Of a stretch of DNA of 64,000 nt, positions 8,462 through 19,091 are shown piece after piece. The notes under the pieces are model-generated. The model saw only the letters and a list, made by a program, of their open reading frames with translations, ran no database searches and was not told the origin of the DNA. A program made the translations under genes and the position numbers. This DNA is from Prauserella shujinwangii (lineage in GTDB: Bacteria > Actinomycetota > Actinomycetes > Mycobacteriales > Pseudonocardiaceae), in the NCBI RefSeq assembly GCF_003001955.1, contig NZ_PVNH01000010.1, positions 186,001 to 250,000 on the forward strand. The letters are read 5' to 3'. How positions within the stretch are numbered: position 1 is the stretch's first letter; each line of letters begins with the position of its first letter.

Positions 8462-9502
8462 TCACGAGCGGCGCCGCACCGGTTCGCAACAGCCGGGCGC
8501 GCACGGGGCGCCGTTGGCGGTCCCGCCCGCCGCGGGGAAGTCCGACAGCTTGCGCGCGGGCGCACCCTGCGTGTGCTCGCGGACCAGCTCCACGACGAGC
8601 TGCGCGAACCGGGGATCGGCGTTCGGCGTCGCGGCCCTGGCGAAGCCCATCCCCAGCTCCGCGGCGCGCTCGGCGGCCTCGTTGTCGAGGTCCCAGATCA
8701 CCTCGAGGTGGTCGGAGACGAACCCGACCGGGCACACCGCGACCGCGCGCACCCCCTCGGCGTGCAGCGTGCCGAGGTGGTCGACGATGTCCGGTTCCAG
8801 CCACGGCACCTGCGGCGGGCCGGATCGCGACTGCCAGACCACGTCGTGGCCGCCGAGTCCCACCTCGGCGGCCACGAGCCGGGCGGCCTCCGCGATCTGC
8901 CGGGAGTACCGGTGCCCGCCCGACCCCGGCGGGCCGGCCGCGGCGTCCGCGCCGACGGGCACCGAGTGCGCGACGAACACGGTGCGCGTCCCCTCGTCCG
9001 CGCCGAGCTCGGCGCGGGCGGCCCGCAGCGCGTCGGCGAACGCGCCGACGAACAGCGGGTGGTCGAAGAACTGCCGCAGCTTCACCAGGTGCGGAGCGCC
9101 CTCGCCGACGGCGGCCCTGGCCCGCTCGATGTCCTCGTCGTACTGCCTGCAGGCCGAGTAGCCGCCGTAGGCGCTGGTCGGGAAGACGAGCGCGCGGCGC
9201 ACCCCGTCGGCGGCCATCGTGGCGACGGTGTCCTCCACCATGGGCCGCCAGTTCCGGTTCCCGAAGTAGACGGGCAGGTCGATGCCCTGCGCGGCCAGTT
9301 CCTTCTCCACCGCGGCGATGGCCTCACGGTTGAGCCGGTTGATGGGCGACACCCCACCGAAGTGGTGGTAGTGCTCGGCGACCTCCTCGAGCCGTTCCCT
9401 CGGCACCCCCCTGCCCCGGGTCACGTTCTCCAGGAACGGCATCACCTCGTCCGGTCCCTCGGGCCCACCGAAGGACAGCCACAGCAGCGCGTCGTAGTTC
9501 AC
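8462..9502 (-). CDS. hemH: Ferrochelatase (coproporphyrin type)
   Basis: A 346-residue ferrochelatase. It starts [20 protein letters not shown] and carries the family [11 protein letters not shown] and [12 protein letters not shown] segments and the late DLDNEA acidic stretch. In actinobacteria this enzyme (CpfC) inserts iron into coproporphyrin III in the coproporphyrin-dependent heme pathway. Internal Cys118 (YSACRQY) and three C-terminal cysteines (Cys334, 338 and 339 in CAPGCCEP) suggest the [2Fe-2S] cluster known from mycobacterial ferrochelatases. GTG 9502 is chosen because an AGGA lies just upstream. It is third in the fabG-inhA-hemH order, 59 nt after inhA. Confidence 0.95.
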   Translation of the reverse strand: MNYDALLWLSFGGPEGPDEVMPFLENVTRGRGVPRERLEEVAEHYHHFGGVSPINRLNREAIAAVEKELAAQGIDLPVYFGNRNWRPMVEDTVATMAADGVRRALVFPTSAYGGYSACRQYDEDIERARAAVGEGAPHLVKLRQFFDHPLFVGAFADALRAARAELGADEGTRTVFVAHSVPVGADAAAGPPGSGGHRYSRQIAEAARLVAAEVGLGGHDVVWQSRSGPPQVPWLEPDIVDHLGTLHAEGVRAVAVCPVGFVSDHLEVIWDLDNEAAERAAELGMGFARAATPNADPRFAQLVVELVREHTQGAPARKLSDFPAAGGTANGAPCAPGCCEPVRRRS

Positions 9503-9561
9503 GGGGACATCCTCGCGCTGTGACCACGCGCACGCAGCACCGGGCCGGTGCGCCGCGCAGG

Positions 9562-10326
9562 TCAGCCCATCGCGTGCACGCCGCCGTCGACCCAGATCAT
9601 CGAGCCGGTCGTGGCGGGCAGCCAGTCGGACAGCACCGCGCAGATCGTCCTGGCCACCGGCGTCGGGTCCTCGGTGTCCCAGCCGAGCGGGGCACGGTCG
9701 CCCCAGGAGTTCTCCAGCTCCTCGAACCCGGGGATCGACTTGGCCGCCATGGTCTTCACCGGGCCGGCGGCGACCAGGTTCACCCGGATCCCGCGCGGGC
9801 CGAGGTCGCGGGCGAGGTAGCGGTTGACCGACTCCAGCGCGGCCTTCGCCACGCCCATCCAGTTGTAGGCGGGCCACGCCACGCGGGCGTCGAAGTCCAT
9901 CCCGACGATCGAGGAGCCCTGCCCCAGCAGCGGCAGCGTCGCGACCGCGAGCGACTTGAAGGAGTACGCCGACACCTCCAGCGCCTTCGCGACGTCCTCG
10001 GCGGGCGCGTCGAGGAACGGCGCGCCCAGGCAGCTCTGCGGCGCGAAGCCGATCGAGTGCAGCACCCCGTCCAGCCCGTCGACGTGCTCGCGCACCCGGT
10101 CGGCGAGCGTGTCGAGGTGCTCGGGGTTCTGGACGTCGAGCTCCAGCACGGGCGCGGGTTCGGGCAGCCGCTTGGCGATGCGCTCGACGAGCGAGAGCCG
10201 GCCGAAGCCGGTCAGCACCACCTGCGCGCCCTGCTCCTGCGCGACCCGGGCCGCGTGGAACGCGATCGACGCGTCGGTGATCACGCCCGTGATCAGCAGC
10301 CGCTTGCCTGCGAGCAGTCCGGACAC
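9562..10326 (-). CDS. inhA: Enoyl-[acyl-carrier-protein] reductase (NADH), InhA type
   Basis: A 254-residue short-chain dehydrogenase that performs the last reduction of the FAS-II elongation cycle. The divergent Rossmann signature [11 protein letters not shown] is at residues 13-21, and the catalytic Tyr154-x6-Lys161 lies in [15 protein letters not shown] and [14 protein letters not shown] align with the isoniazid-target InhA pocket, where Ser91 corresponds to mycobacterial Ser94 and Phe145 to Phe149 (numbering from memory). The GTG start at 10326 follows a GGAGG. It sits directly after fabG, as in mycobacteria. Confidence 0.95.
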   Translation of the reverse strand: MSGLLAGKRLLITGVITDASIAFHAARVAQEQGAQVVLTGFGRLSLVERIAKRLPEPAPVLELDVQNPEHLDTLADRVREHVDGLDGVLHSIGFAPQSCLGAPFLDAPAEDVAKALEVSAYSFKSLAVATLPLLGQGSSIVGMDFDARVAWPAYNWMGVAKAALESVNRYLARDLGPRGIRVNLVAAGPVKTMAAKSIPGFEELENSWGDRAPLGWDTEDPTPVARTICAVLSDWLPATTGSMIWVDGGVHAMG

Positions 10327-10398
10327 CAGTCCTCCAAGTCGGGAGAGAGTCGGCAGAGATATCGAGGATGTTGAAGGGCAGGGAGATCGGCGACGGGC

Positions 10399-11911
<1,513 letters not shown>

Positions 11912-11914
11912 GCG

Positions 11915-13306
11915 GTGCGCACCCGGCTGCTGCTCGTCCTCGTGGTGTTCGCGCTCGCCGCGGTCGCCGGGTTCGCCGCCCCGCTGCTGCGCACCACCGC
12001 CGAGCAGCGGACACAGCAGCTGGTGATCGGCCGGGACGCGGACATCGACCGGTTCGTCGTGCTCGCCCAGCAGGCCGTCGACTCCGGCGACACGGGCACG
12101 CTCGCCGCGGAGGCCCGCCGCTACGCCGAGCTGTACGGCGAGGGGGTGGTGGTCGTGGACGCCCGCCGCGAACCGCTGGCGCAGGCGGGCCTCTCGCTGG
12201 CCGACCCCGGTGTGCGCGCGGTGGTCGAGGGGGCGCTGCGGAACGAGCCGGGACCGCAGCCGCCGACGCTCGGCCCCTGGTCGGCGGAGCCCGTGCTGTT
12301 CGCGCGGCCGGTGGGCACCGGCACCCGTGTGGCGGGCGCGGTGGTGCTGCGGGCCTCGGTGGACGCGGCCGCGGCGGACGTCGCCGCCCGGTGGACGGCC
12401 GTCGGGCTGGGCGCGCTGCTCGCCGCCGCCGTGTTCGTGCTGGTGGCCGTGTGGCTCGCGCGGTGGGTGGTCCGCCCGCTGCACGCGCTGGACAGCGGGG
12501 TGCGCGCGGTGACCGCGGGCCGCCGCGCCCAGGTGCCCGCCGGGGACGGGCCGAAGGAGCTGCGCGCGCTGGCGGCGTCGTTCAACCGGATGTCGGACGC
12601 GGTGGTCTCGTCGGCCGAGCAGCAGCGCAGGCTCGTCGCCGACGCCTCGCACCAGCTGCGCAACCCGCTCGCCGCGCTGCGCCTGCGCGTCGACTCGCTG
12701 GCCCCGGCGATCGGCTCGGAGGGCCGCCGCACCTACGAGGCGACCGTGGCCGAGGTCGACCGGCTGGAGTCCCTCGCCGAGGGCCTGCTCGCGCTCGCGC
12801 TGGCGGAGAGCACCGCGACCCGGCTGGCGGCCGGACCGGAACGCGGCGAGCCGTGCGACGTCGCCGCCGTGGCGGCCGACCGCGTGGACGCCTGGCGGGC
12901 GGCCGCCGGGCGGGCCCGCGTCGAGCTGGTCCTCGCCGGGGCGGGCCGGGTACTGGCCGCCTGCCCCGAGTCGGAGCTGGCGCAGGTGCTCGACGTGCTG
13001 CTGGACAACGCGATCCACTACGCGGGCAGCGGCGCCCGGGTGGAGGTGAGCTGGCGGTTCGAGCCCGCCGGGGGGCTCGCCCGCGTGGTCATCGCCGATG
13101 ACGGACCCGGGCTCGGCGCCGAGGGTCTGGCCAGGGCCACCGAGCGGTTCTGGCGCGGCGGCGGCGCGGGCGCCCCGCGGGGCAGCGGGCTCGGCCTGGC
13201 GATCGCGGACCGGCAGATCACGGCCCGCGGCGGGCGGCTGGAGCTGCACCGGGCCGAACCGCACGGCCTCGCCGTGCACGTCACGCTGCCGGTGGGCACG
13301 GCATGA
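11915..13306 (+). CDS. Sensor histidine kinase
   Basis: A 463-residue membrane kinase. A TM helix at ~5-25, an extracytoplasmic sensor of ~130 residues, a second TM near 160-182 and a HAMP linker precede a HisKA helix with His246 in ASHQLRNPLAAL. The ATPase core shows the N box DVLLDNAIHYA, G1 IADDGPGLG and G2 GSGLGLAI. GTG 11915 follows the regulator stop by 3 nt. The sensor region lacks a named fold. The TAXI-type lipoprotein gene starts 91 nt downstream and may be the ligand-binding partner, by analogy with TctE/TctC-like systems (inference). Confidence 0.93.
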   Translation: MRTRLLLVLVVFALAAVAGFAAPLLRTTAEQRTQQLVIGRDADIDRFVVLAQQAVDSGDTGTLAAEARRYAELYGEGVVVVDARREPLAQAGLSLADPGVRAVVEGALRNEPGPQPPTLGPWSAEPVLFARPVGTGTRVAGAVVLRASVDAAAADVAARWTAVGLGALLAAAVFVLVAVWLARWVVRPLHALDSGVRAVTAGRRAQVPAGDGPKELRALAASFNRMSDAVVSSAEQQRRLVADASHQLRNPLAALRLRVDSLAPAIGSEGRRTYEATVAEVDRLESLAEGLLALALAESTATRLAAGPERGEPCDVAAVAADRVDAWRAAAGRARVELVLAGAGRVLAACPESELAQVLDVLLDNAIHYAGSGARVEVSWRFEPAGGLARVVIADDGPGLGAEGLARATERFWRGGGAGAPRGSGLGLAIADRQITARGGRLELHRAEPHGLAVHVTLPVGTA

Positions 13307-13397
13307 CATCCAACCAGGCGACCATCCCGGCTCCCGCCGGGGTCCCTGCACCGAGCCCCATCGTGATGCCAAGGCCCGCAGGGAGGATGGTGCTCTC

Positions 13398-14339
13398 GTG
13401 ACCGTGTCCCGCCGCGCCGTCCTGCTGGGCACGCTCGCCGCCGCGGCCGGCTGCGCGGCTCCCGGCTACCGGGGGCCGGAACGATTGCTGACCATCGCCG
13501 CGGGCGAGTCCGGCGGGTTCTACCTCGCGTTCGCCCGGCTGCTGGCCGCCGAGCTGCACCGGGCCGAGCCGCGGTTGCGCTGCGTGGCCATGCCGACCCA
13601 GGCGAGCGTGGTGAACGTGAGCCTGGTGCGGTCGGGCCGGGCGGACCTCGGGCTCGCCCTGGCCGACACCGCGGAGGCCGCGGTCGCGGGCACCGGGCCG
13701 TTCGCGGATCCGGTGCCGCTGCGCGCGATCGGCCGGGTCTACGAGAACTACGTGCAGCTGGTCGCGCGCGCCACCGGTCCGGTGCGGTCCGTCGAGGACC
13801 TCGCGGGCCGCCGGGTGTCGCTCGGCGCGGCGGGCTCGGGTGCCGCGCTGACCGGGCAGCGGCTGCTCGCCTCCGCCGGGCTGACGGCCCGCGTGCGGCA
13901 CCTGCGGCTCGCCGACGCGGTGTCCGCGCTGCGGTCCGGGCAGATCGACGCGCTGCTGTGGTCGGGCGGGGTGCCCACCCCCGCGCTCGGCGAGCTGAGC
14001 AGGGCCACGGGTATCCGCCTCGTCCCGCTGGACGGGCTGCTGCCCGCGCTGCGCGCGGCGCACGGTCCGGTGTACCGGGAGGTCCGGGTCCCGGCGGGCG
14101 CCTACACCGGGGTGCCCTCGGTGCCGACCGTCGGGGTGGCCAACCTGCTCGTGTGCGCCCCGGGGCTGCCGGACGACGTCGCGGCCGCCGTCACCCGGGT
14201 ACTGGTGACGCGGGCCGGCCACCTGGTGCCCGAGCAGGCGGTGGGTACCCAGTACCTCGACGTGCGGACGCTCATCGGCACCCGCACGGTGCCGCTGCAT
14301 CCCGGCGCCGCGGCCGCGTACCGTGCACTCCACGGCTGA
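13398..14339 (+). CDS. TAXI-family solute-binding lipoprotein
   Basis: A 313-residue protein with a Tat/lipoprotein-like leader (VTVSRRAVLLGTLAAAAGCAAP). The lipobox ends at Cys near 18, and an SRR sequence suggests Tat export. The mature part has the TAXI signature beginning LLTIAAGESGGFYLAFARLLA, then DLGLALADTAEAA, VSLGAAGSG and a late PGLPDDVAAAVTR helix. TAXI proteins normally feed a TRAP transporter, but no DctQ/DctM-type membrane subunit is adjacent. The gene lies behind a two-component pair, so it may act as a sensing co-receptor. GTG 13398 follows GGGAGG at 13381-13386; GTG 13404 is possible. Confidence 0.88.
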   Translation: MTVSRRAVLLGTLAAAAGCAAPGYRGPERLLTIAAGESGGFYLAFARLLAAELHRAEPRLRCVAMPTQASVVNVSLVRSGRADLGLALADTAEAAVAGTGPFADPVPLRAIGRVYENYVQLVARATGPVRSVEDLAGRRVSLGAAGSGAALTGQRLLASAGLTARVRHLRLADAVSALRSGQIDALLWSGGVPTPALGELSRATGIRLVPLDGLLPALRAAHGPVYREVRVPAGAYTGVPSVPTVGVANLLVCAPGLPDDVAAAVTRVLVTRAGHLVPEQAVGTQYLDVRTLIGTRTVPLHPGAAAAYRALHG

Positions 14340-14360
14340 GCGAGGGAAGGAGCGGACGCG

Positions 14361-14780
14361 GTGGGCGACTGGGAGCCGATGGTGCGGATGCCGTTGCGGG
14401 TGCGCTACCACGAGTGCGATCCGCAGGGCATCGTCTTCCACGCGAACTACCTGGCCTATGTGGACATGGCCTCGTTCGAGCTGTGCGCGGCGCTGTTCGG
14501 TTCGCACGCGGCGATGCTGGAACGCGGTGTCGACCTGGTGGTCGCCGAGGCCGGCCTGCGGTACCTGGCGCCGTGCCGGTTCGACGACGAGCTGGTGGTC
14601 AGCCTGGGGGTCGAGCGGGTCGGCACCACGTCGATGGTGATCGGGATCCGGATCCACCGGGGTGAGCAGCTGGTGGCGGAGGGCGCCAACCGGTACGTGT
14701 GGGTGCGCACCGTCGACTACCGGCCCGCGCCGCCGCCCGAGGACGCCCGGGAGCTCCTGCTGCGCGCCCAGCCTTCGTGA
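14361..14780 (+). CDS. Hotdog-fold acyl-CoA thioesterase (YbgC/FadM type)
   Basis: A 139-residue single hotdog domain. The active-site signature YHECDPQGIVFHANYLAY contains the catalytic Asp near 20, as in 4-hydroxybenzoyl-CoA thioesterases and YbgC. The rest (LRYLAPCRFDDELVVSLGVERVG) fits the long-helix-and-sheet core. It begins at GTG 14361, 21 nt after the lipoprotein gene with a GAAGGAG just before, so it could be part of the same transcript. Substrate is not deducible. A perfect 42-nt palindrome covers its stop codon. Confidence 0.88.
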   Translation: MGDWEPMVRMPLRVRYHECDPQGIVFHANYLAYVDMASFELCAALFGSHAAMLERGVDLVVAEAGLRYLAPCRFDDELVVSLGVERVGTTSMVIGIRIHRGEQLVAEGANRYVWVRTVDYRPAPPPEDARELLLRAQPS

Positions 14781-14811
14781 GCGGGCACCGCGGTGCCCGC
14801 TCACGAAGGCT
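14770..14811. terminator. 42-nt perfect palindrome over the thioesterase stop
   Basis: Positions 14770-14790 and 14791-14811 are exact reverse complements with no loop bases (centre GGCACCG|CGGTGCC, ends AGCCTTCG...CGAAGGCT). The TGA of the thioesterase (14778-14780) sits inside the left arm, so the last residues AQPS are encoded by stem sequence. It lies 20 nt before the trmL start. It most likely acts as a U-less terminator or mRNA-stabilising stem; a protein-binding site is an alternative. Confidence 0.7.
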
Positions 14812-14830
14812 GACCTGCGAGAATGCGCGC

Positions 14831-15295
14831 GTGTTCCGGATCGTGTTCTACCAGCCCGAGATCCCGCCCAACACCGGCAACGCGATCCGGCTGGCCGCCA
14901 ACACCGGCTGCGAGCTGCACCTGGTCGAGCCGCTCGGGTTCTCGCTGGAGTCGAAGTACGTCCGCAGGGCGGGACTCGACTACCACGACCTGGCGCACCT
15001 GCGCGTGCACCCGGACCTGGAGACCGCGCTGCGCGCGCTCGCGCCGGAGCGCGTCTACGCGTTCACCACGTCGGCCACCCGCCGCTACACCGACGTCGCC
15101 TACGAGAAGGGTGACGTGCTGCTCTTCGGCCCCGAGTCGGTGGGCCTGCCCGAGCACGTGCAGCGCCACCCGGCCGTCACCGACCGGCTCCGCCTGCCCA
15201 TGCTGCCCGCGTCACGGTCGATCAACCTCACCAACACGGCGTCGATCGCGGTGTACGAGGCCTGGCGGCAGCACGGCTTCGCGGGCGCCCGCTGA
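14831..15295 (+). CDS. trmL: tRNA (cytidine/uridine-34-2'-O)-methyltransferase TrmL
   Basis: A 154-residue SPOUT-fold methyltransferase that modifies the wobble ribose using S-adenosylmethionine. Family motifs are IVFYQPEIPPNTGNAIRLAA at the start, LLFGPESVGLPE (knot and SAM site) near 95-106, and LPMLPASRSINLTNTASIA near 120-138. The length equals that of E. coli TrmL. GTG 14831 is the only in-frame start that gives the conserved MFRIVFYQPEIPPN terminus; the ATG at 14823 is out of frame. It lies between the palindrome at 14770 and a convergent terminator. Confidence 0.93.
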   Translation: MFRIVFYQPEIPPNTGNAIRLAANTGCELHLVEPLGFSLESKYVRRAGLDYHDLAHLRVHPDLETALRALAPERVYAFTTSATRRYTDVAYEKGDVLLFGPESVGLPEHVQRHPAVTDRLRLPMLPASRSINLTNTASIAVYEAWRQHGFAGAR

Positions 15296-15323
15296 CCGGC
15301 GCCGACGAGCTCGTGCGGGAGAA

Positions 15324-15341
15324 CCGTGGTGCTCACCACGG
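15324..15341. terminator. Hairpin between trmL and the convergent VWA gene
   Basis: CCGTGGTG and CACCACGG pair perfectly around a CT dinucleotide. It is 28 nt beyond the trmL stop and 21 nt beyond the stop of the opposing gene at 15363, so it can serve both. Confidence 0.55.
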
Positions 15342-15362
15342 AAACACTGCCGCGGCGTCCGG

Positions 15363-16343
15363 CTACGGGAGTCGCTGACCCACCAGCAGGGACGTCCCGG
15401 CCGCCGAGATGAGCACGAGGGTGGCCAGCACGACCCACGGCTTGCTGGCGTCGACATCCTTGGTCTCGTAACCGATCTGCTCGCCGAGGCTCGCGTACAC
15501 CTGCTTGAGCTCCTCGGCGGTGGCCGCCTTGTAGAAGTCGCCGCCGGAGAGCCGGGCAATCTCCTTCATGGAGGCGTCGTCGACCTCGACGGGAACCTCC
15601 TTGCCCTCGATCTCCACCGTGCCGTGCGAGGTGCCGAACGAGATCGCCGTGACCGGGATGTCCTTCTGCTTGGCCACGCCGGCGGCGGTGAACGCTCCCC
15701 TCGGCGCGTACTCGTCCTGCGGCACGGTCTGCTTGCCGTCGGTCATCAGGACGATCCGCGCGGGTGGCGGGCCCTCCGCGCCGCCGACCACCGCGGAGAA
15801 GCTCTCGATCGACTGCAGCGCCGCGAAGATCCCCTCGCCGGTCGCCGTCGACTGGGCGAGCTTGAGATTGTCGATCGCCCGGACCACGCCCTCCCGCTCG
15901 GTGGTGGGCGCGACCAGCACGGTGGCGGTGCCCGCGAACGAGATCAGCCCGAGGTTGACGCCCGGTGTGAGTCCCTTCGCGAACTGCCGGGCGGCGTCCT
16001 GCGCCGCCTTGAGCCGCGACGGCTGCACGTCGGTGGCCTCCATCGACAGGGACACGTCGATCACGAGCATCACCGTCGCGCGGTTGCGTGGCACCTTCTG
16101 CTCGGCGGTCGGCCCGGCCAGGGCGAACGTGAGCAGCAGCAGCGACACCACCAGCAGCGCGGCGGGCACGTGCCGCGTCCAGCCCTCGGCGCGCGGGGCG
16201 ACCCGCTCCAGCAACGCCAGGTTGGAGAACCGCATGGTGCGCTTGCGGCGCGCCCGGACGGCGAGCACGTAGCCCGCCACCACGGCGGCCACGACCACCA
16301 GCAGCAGGAACCACCACGGCGAGCGGAATCCGGTGAGACTCAC
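15363..16343 (-). CDS. Membrane VWA protein of the MoxR operon (BatA/Rv1481-like)
   Basis: A 326-residue protein with TM helices at ~10-28, ~58-76 and ~303-321 enclosing a VWA domain. The MIDAS motif DVSLSM is near 95-100, with a Thr in PTTER and LMTDGKQT completing the metal site. It corresponds to mycobacterial Rv1481 in order and architecture. Its ATG overlaps the DUF58 stop by 4 nt, making it the third gene of moxR-DUF58-VWA. Such operons are thought to chaperone envelope or metal-dependent proteins. The client is unknown. Confidence 0.92.
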   Translation of the reverse strand: MSLTGFRSPWWFLLLVVVAAVVAGYVLAVRARRKRTMRFSNLALLERVAPRAEGWTRHVPAALLVVSLLLLTFALAGPTAEQKVPRNRATVMLVIDVSLSMEATDVQPSRLKAAQDAARQFAKGLTPGVNLGLISFAGTATVLVAPTTEREGVVRAIDNLKLAQSTATGEGIFAALQSIESFSAVVGGAEGPPPARIVLMTDGKQTVPQDEYAPRGAFTAAGVAKQKDIPVTAISFGTSHGTVEIEGKEVPVEVDDASMKEIARLSGGDFYKAATAEELKQVYASLGEQIGYETKDVDASKPWVVLATLVLISAAGTSLLVGQRLP

Positions 16344-17281
16344 GAGGCGGCTCCCGACCAGCCGCGCTTGCGCGCCACGACGAACCGGACGGTGTCGGCG
16401 ATCCAGTCGGAGTCGGTGCGCAGGACGAGGTGTCCCGCGCCCGCCTGCCGCAGCGCCCTGGCCACCTCGGCGCGATGCGCCCGCGCCGCGGCCGCGAACT
16501 CCTTGCGCAGCAGGGCCGAGGCGTTGACCTCACGCTGCCGTCCGGTCTCCGGGTCGGCCAGCACCACGGAGCCGATGTCGGGCAGGTCGACGTCTCTCGG
16601 GTCGAGCACCTCCACGCCGATCAGCTCGTGCCGCGCCGACAGCGCGCGCAACGGCCGCTCCCACGACGTGTCCCCGAGGAAGTCGGAGACCACGACGGCG
16701 AGCCCGCGCCGGCGCGGCGGCCTGCGCAGCTGCTCGACGGCGGCGGTCAGGTCGCCGCGCGTGCCCTCCTCGGCGCGGGGCATCCGCGCCACCTGGCGCA
16801 CGAGGTTGCGGGAGTGCGCCAGCCCGCCGCGCGCGGGCAGCCGCACGGTCCGCGCGCCGTTGGAGATGAGCGCGCCGATCCGGTTGCCACCGCCCGCCGT
16901 CAGGTAGGCGATGGCGGCGACCGCGCACACCACGAGGTCGCGCTTCTCGCAGAACGCGGTGCCGAAGTCGAGGCTGGCGGAGAGGTCGGCCACGACCCAC
17001 GTCTCCAGCTCACGGTCGGCGACGGTCTCGCGGATGTGCGGCTCGGTGGTCCGCGCGGTGACCGCCCAGTCCATCCGGCGCACGTCGTCGCCGGGCTGGT
17101 AGGGCCGGGCCTCCCCCGGCTCGGACCCCGGGCCCGGCACCAGCCCGAGGTGGTTGCCCTGCAGGAGCCCGTCCAGCCTGCGGCGCACGTCCAGCTCCAG
17201 GGTGCGCAGCCCGGCCTCGAGCCGCTCCCCGCGGAGTACGGGCGGCGCCCAGTCCGGCCTGGTTCCGGTCTCGTCCCTCAT
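16340..17281 (-). CDS. DUF58 protein of the MoxR operon
   Basis: A 313-residue cytosolic protein with the DUF58 signature YQPGDDVRRMDWAVTART near 75-92, followed by a VWA-like fold (VVADLSASLDFG, VVVSDFLGD, VEVLDPRDVDLPD). Start ATG 17281 gives MRDETGTRPDW. DUF58 proteins are encoded with MoxR ATPases almost everywhere and are believed to be part of the same chaperone complex. The gene lies 19 nt after moxR and overlaps the VWA gene by 4 nt. Confidence 0.92.
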   Translation of the reverse strand: MRDETGTRPDWAPPVLRGERLEAGLRTLELDVRRRLDGLLQGNHLGLVPGPGSEPGEARPYQPGDDVRRMDWAVTARTTEPHIRETVADRELETWVVADLSASLDFGTAFCEKRDLVVCAVAAIAYLTAGGGNRIGALISNGARTVRLPARGGLAHSRNLVRQVARMPRAEEGTRGDLTAAVEQLRRPPRRRGLAVVVSDFLGDTSWERPLRALSARHELIGVEVLDPRDVDLPDIGSVVLADPETGRQREVNASALLRKEFAAAARAHRAEVARALRQAGAGHLVLRTDSDWIADTVRFVVARKRGWSGAAS

Positions 17282-17300
17282 GGCGTACTCGCCCCGTTCG

Positions 17301-18383
17301 TCACCGGCCGGGCACGCCCGCCCCGACCGGCTGGCCGGAGCCACCCTGCGGGCGCGCGGACACCTGCGGCAGCGGCACCGTCTGCAGCACCCGGGTGATG
17401 ATGTGGTCGAGCGGGACGCCGTCGGCCAGCGCGTCGTAGGACAGCACCAGCCGGTGCCGCAGCACGTCCGGCACCACGTCCACCACGTCCTGCGGCAGCA
17501 CGTAGTCGCGGCCGCGGATGAGCGCCAGCGCGCGGGCGGCGGCGATGATGCCGAGGCTCGCCCTCGGCGACGCGCCGTAGGACACCCACCCCGCCACGTC
17601 GGACAGGCCGTGCTCACCGGGCGTGCGGGTGGCGAGCACGAGCCGCACCACGTAGTCGACGAGGGCGTGGTGCACGAAGACCCGCGCGGCCACGTCCTGC
17701 AGGCGCACCAGTTCCGCGGGACTGAGCACCTCGTGCGGCTCCGGCGGGGTCACGCCCATCCGGTACACGATCTCCCGCTCCTCCTCCGCGGTCGGGTACT
17801 CGACGATGATCTTGAACAGGAAGCGGTCGCGCTGCGCCTCGGGCAGCGGGTACACGCCCTCGTTCTCGATCGGGTTCTGGGTGGCCAGCACGAGGAACGG
17901 GTCGGGCATCGGGAAGGTCTCGCCGCCGATCGACACGTGCCGCTCGGCCATGATCTCCAGCATCGCCGACTGCACCTTGGCCGGCGCGCGGTTGATCTCG
18001 TCGGCGAGCACGAAGTTGGCCACCACCGGCCCGAGCTCGACGTCGAACTTCTCGCTGCCCTGCCGGTAGATACGGGTGCCCACGATGTCGGCCGGCACGA
18101 GGTCGGGGGTGAACTGCACGCGGGAGAACGAGCCGCCGACCACGCGGGCGAACGTCTCCACCGCGAGGGTCTTCGCCACGCCGGGCACGCCCTCGATCAG
18201 CAGGTGGCCCTTGGCCAGCAGGCCGACCAGCATGCGCTCCACGAGCCGGTCCTGCCCGACGATGATGCGCTTGACCTCGAACACGGTGCGCTCGAGCAGC
18301 TGCGCGTCCCGGGCCGGGGTACCGGGTTGCGCGCCGCCCCCGTGCGCCGCGTTCGCGCCGTCGGGATAGCCGGGCTCGGTCAC
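17301..18383 (-). CDS. moxR1: MoxR-family AAA+ ATPase
   Basis: A 360-residue ATPase of the MoxR class. Walker A GVPGVAKT is near 64-71, Walker B FVLADEINRAPAK near 124-136, sensor 1 LATQNPIENEG near 166, and a C-terminal lid begins around 250. The first ~25 residues are Gly/Ala-rich and disordered. It starts at GTG 18383 and leads the moxR-DUF58-VWA operon. In M. tuberculosis (from memory) moxR1 lies between ripAB and these partners; here mobA intervenes between it and the peptidase gene. Confidence 0.94.
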   Translation of the reverse strand: MTEPGYPDGANAAHGGGAQPGTPARDAQLLERTVFEVKRIIVGQDRLVERMLVGLLAKGHLLIEGVPGVAKTLAVETFARVVGGSFSRVQFTPDLVPADIVGTRIYRQGSEKFDVELGPVVANFVLADEINRAPAKVQSAMLEIMAERHVSIGGETFPMPDPFLVLATQNPIENEGVYPLPEAQRDRFLFKIIVEYPTAEEEREIVYRMGVTPPEPHEVLSPAELVRLQDVAARVFVHHALVDYVVRLVLATRTPGEHGLSDVAGWVSYGASPRASLGIIAAARALALIRGRDYVLPQDVVDVVPDVLRHRLVLSYDALADGVPLDHIITRVLQTVPLPQVSARPQGGSGQPVGAGVPGR

Positions 18384-18482
18384 GCCTTACCTCCTCGCTG
18401 GGTCGGTGCGCCTACGTTCCGTGACCGTACCCGCTGGGCCGGACACGGTTGCTCGCGACCGTAGGGACCTCCAGCAAACCGG

Positions 18483-19055
18483 TCACCCGGTATGACCGCT
18501 GTGAAGGCCCCCGCCGAGGTCCTCGGGGGTGTCCACGTCGGCGGCCTCGCCCGCGCGGGCAGGTACGTCCACGATGGACAGTCCGCCGAGGGTGGCGCGG
18601 AGGGCTGCGCCCTCGGGCCGTCCGGGCAGCGCGGCCCGCAGCGCGGTCGCTCGCCACACGCCGATCAGCCACTGCCGGTGCCCGTCCGCGTCGACGAGCA
18701 CGGCACCGTCGGCCGAGCCGAGGGCGTCGCGCAGCCTGCGGACCGTGTGCTCGGTGATGGCGGGCAGGTCGGCGGCGAGCACGGCGACCGGCGCGGGGCT
18801 CTCGGCGGGCAGCAGGCGCAGCCCGGCGGCCAGCGCGGCCACCGGGCCGGAGCCGGGCGGGTCCTCCCGCGTCCACCGGACACCGGGGAGGCCGGGCCGC
18901 TCGGGGCCGACCACGACCACCGGCTCGGCGCCGCGCAGCGCGCCGACCGCGCGGTGCAGCAGCGGCATGCCACCGACCTCGAGCATCGGCTTGTCCACGC
19001 CGGAGAGCCTGCGGGCGGCCCCGCCGGCGAGCACGATCCCGGCGAGCCCGCTCAT
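18483..19055 (-). CDS. mobA: Molybdenum cofactor guanylyltransferase MobA-like
   Basis: A 190-residue nucleotidyltransferase. The NTP-binding loop LAGGAARRLSGVDKPML is at residues 9-25 with the key Lys, the metal-binding Asp is in AVLAADLPAI, and VDVPARAGEAADVDTPEDL closes the family pattern. It would attach GMP to molybdopterin to make the bis-MGD cofactor. No molybdoenzyme gene is in the window, and related sugar nucleotidyltransferases share the fold. It lies between the NlpC/P60 gene (36 nt) and moxR on the same strand, an insertion relative to the mycobacterial order recalled. Confidence 0.85.
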   Translation of the reverse strand: MSGLAGIVLAGGAARRLSGVDKPMLEVGGMPLLHRAVGALRGAEPVVVVGPERPGLPGVRWTREDPPGSGPVAALAAGLRLLPAESPAPVAVLAADLPAITEHTVRRLRDALGSADGAVLVDADGHRQWLIGVWRATALRAALPGRPEGAALRATLGGLSIVDVPARAGEAADVDTPEDLGGGLHSGHTG

Positions 19056-19091
19056 CGGGCGAACACTCGCGGGGCAGGCGGGGGCACGGGG

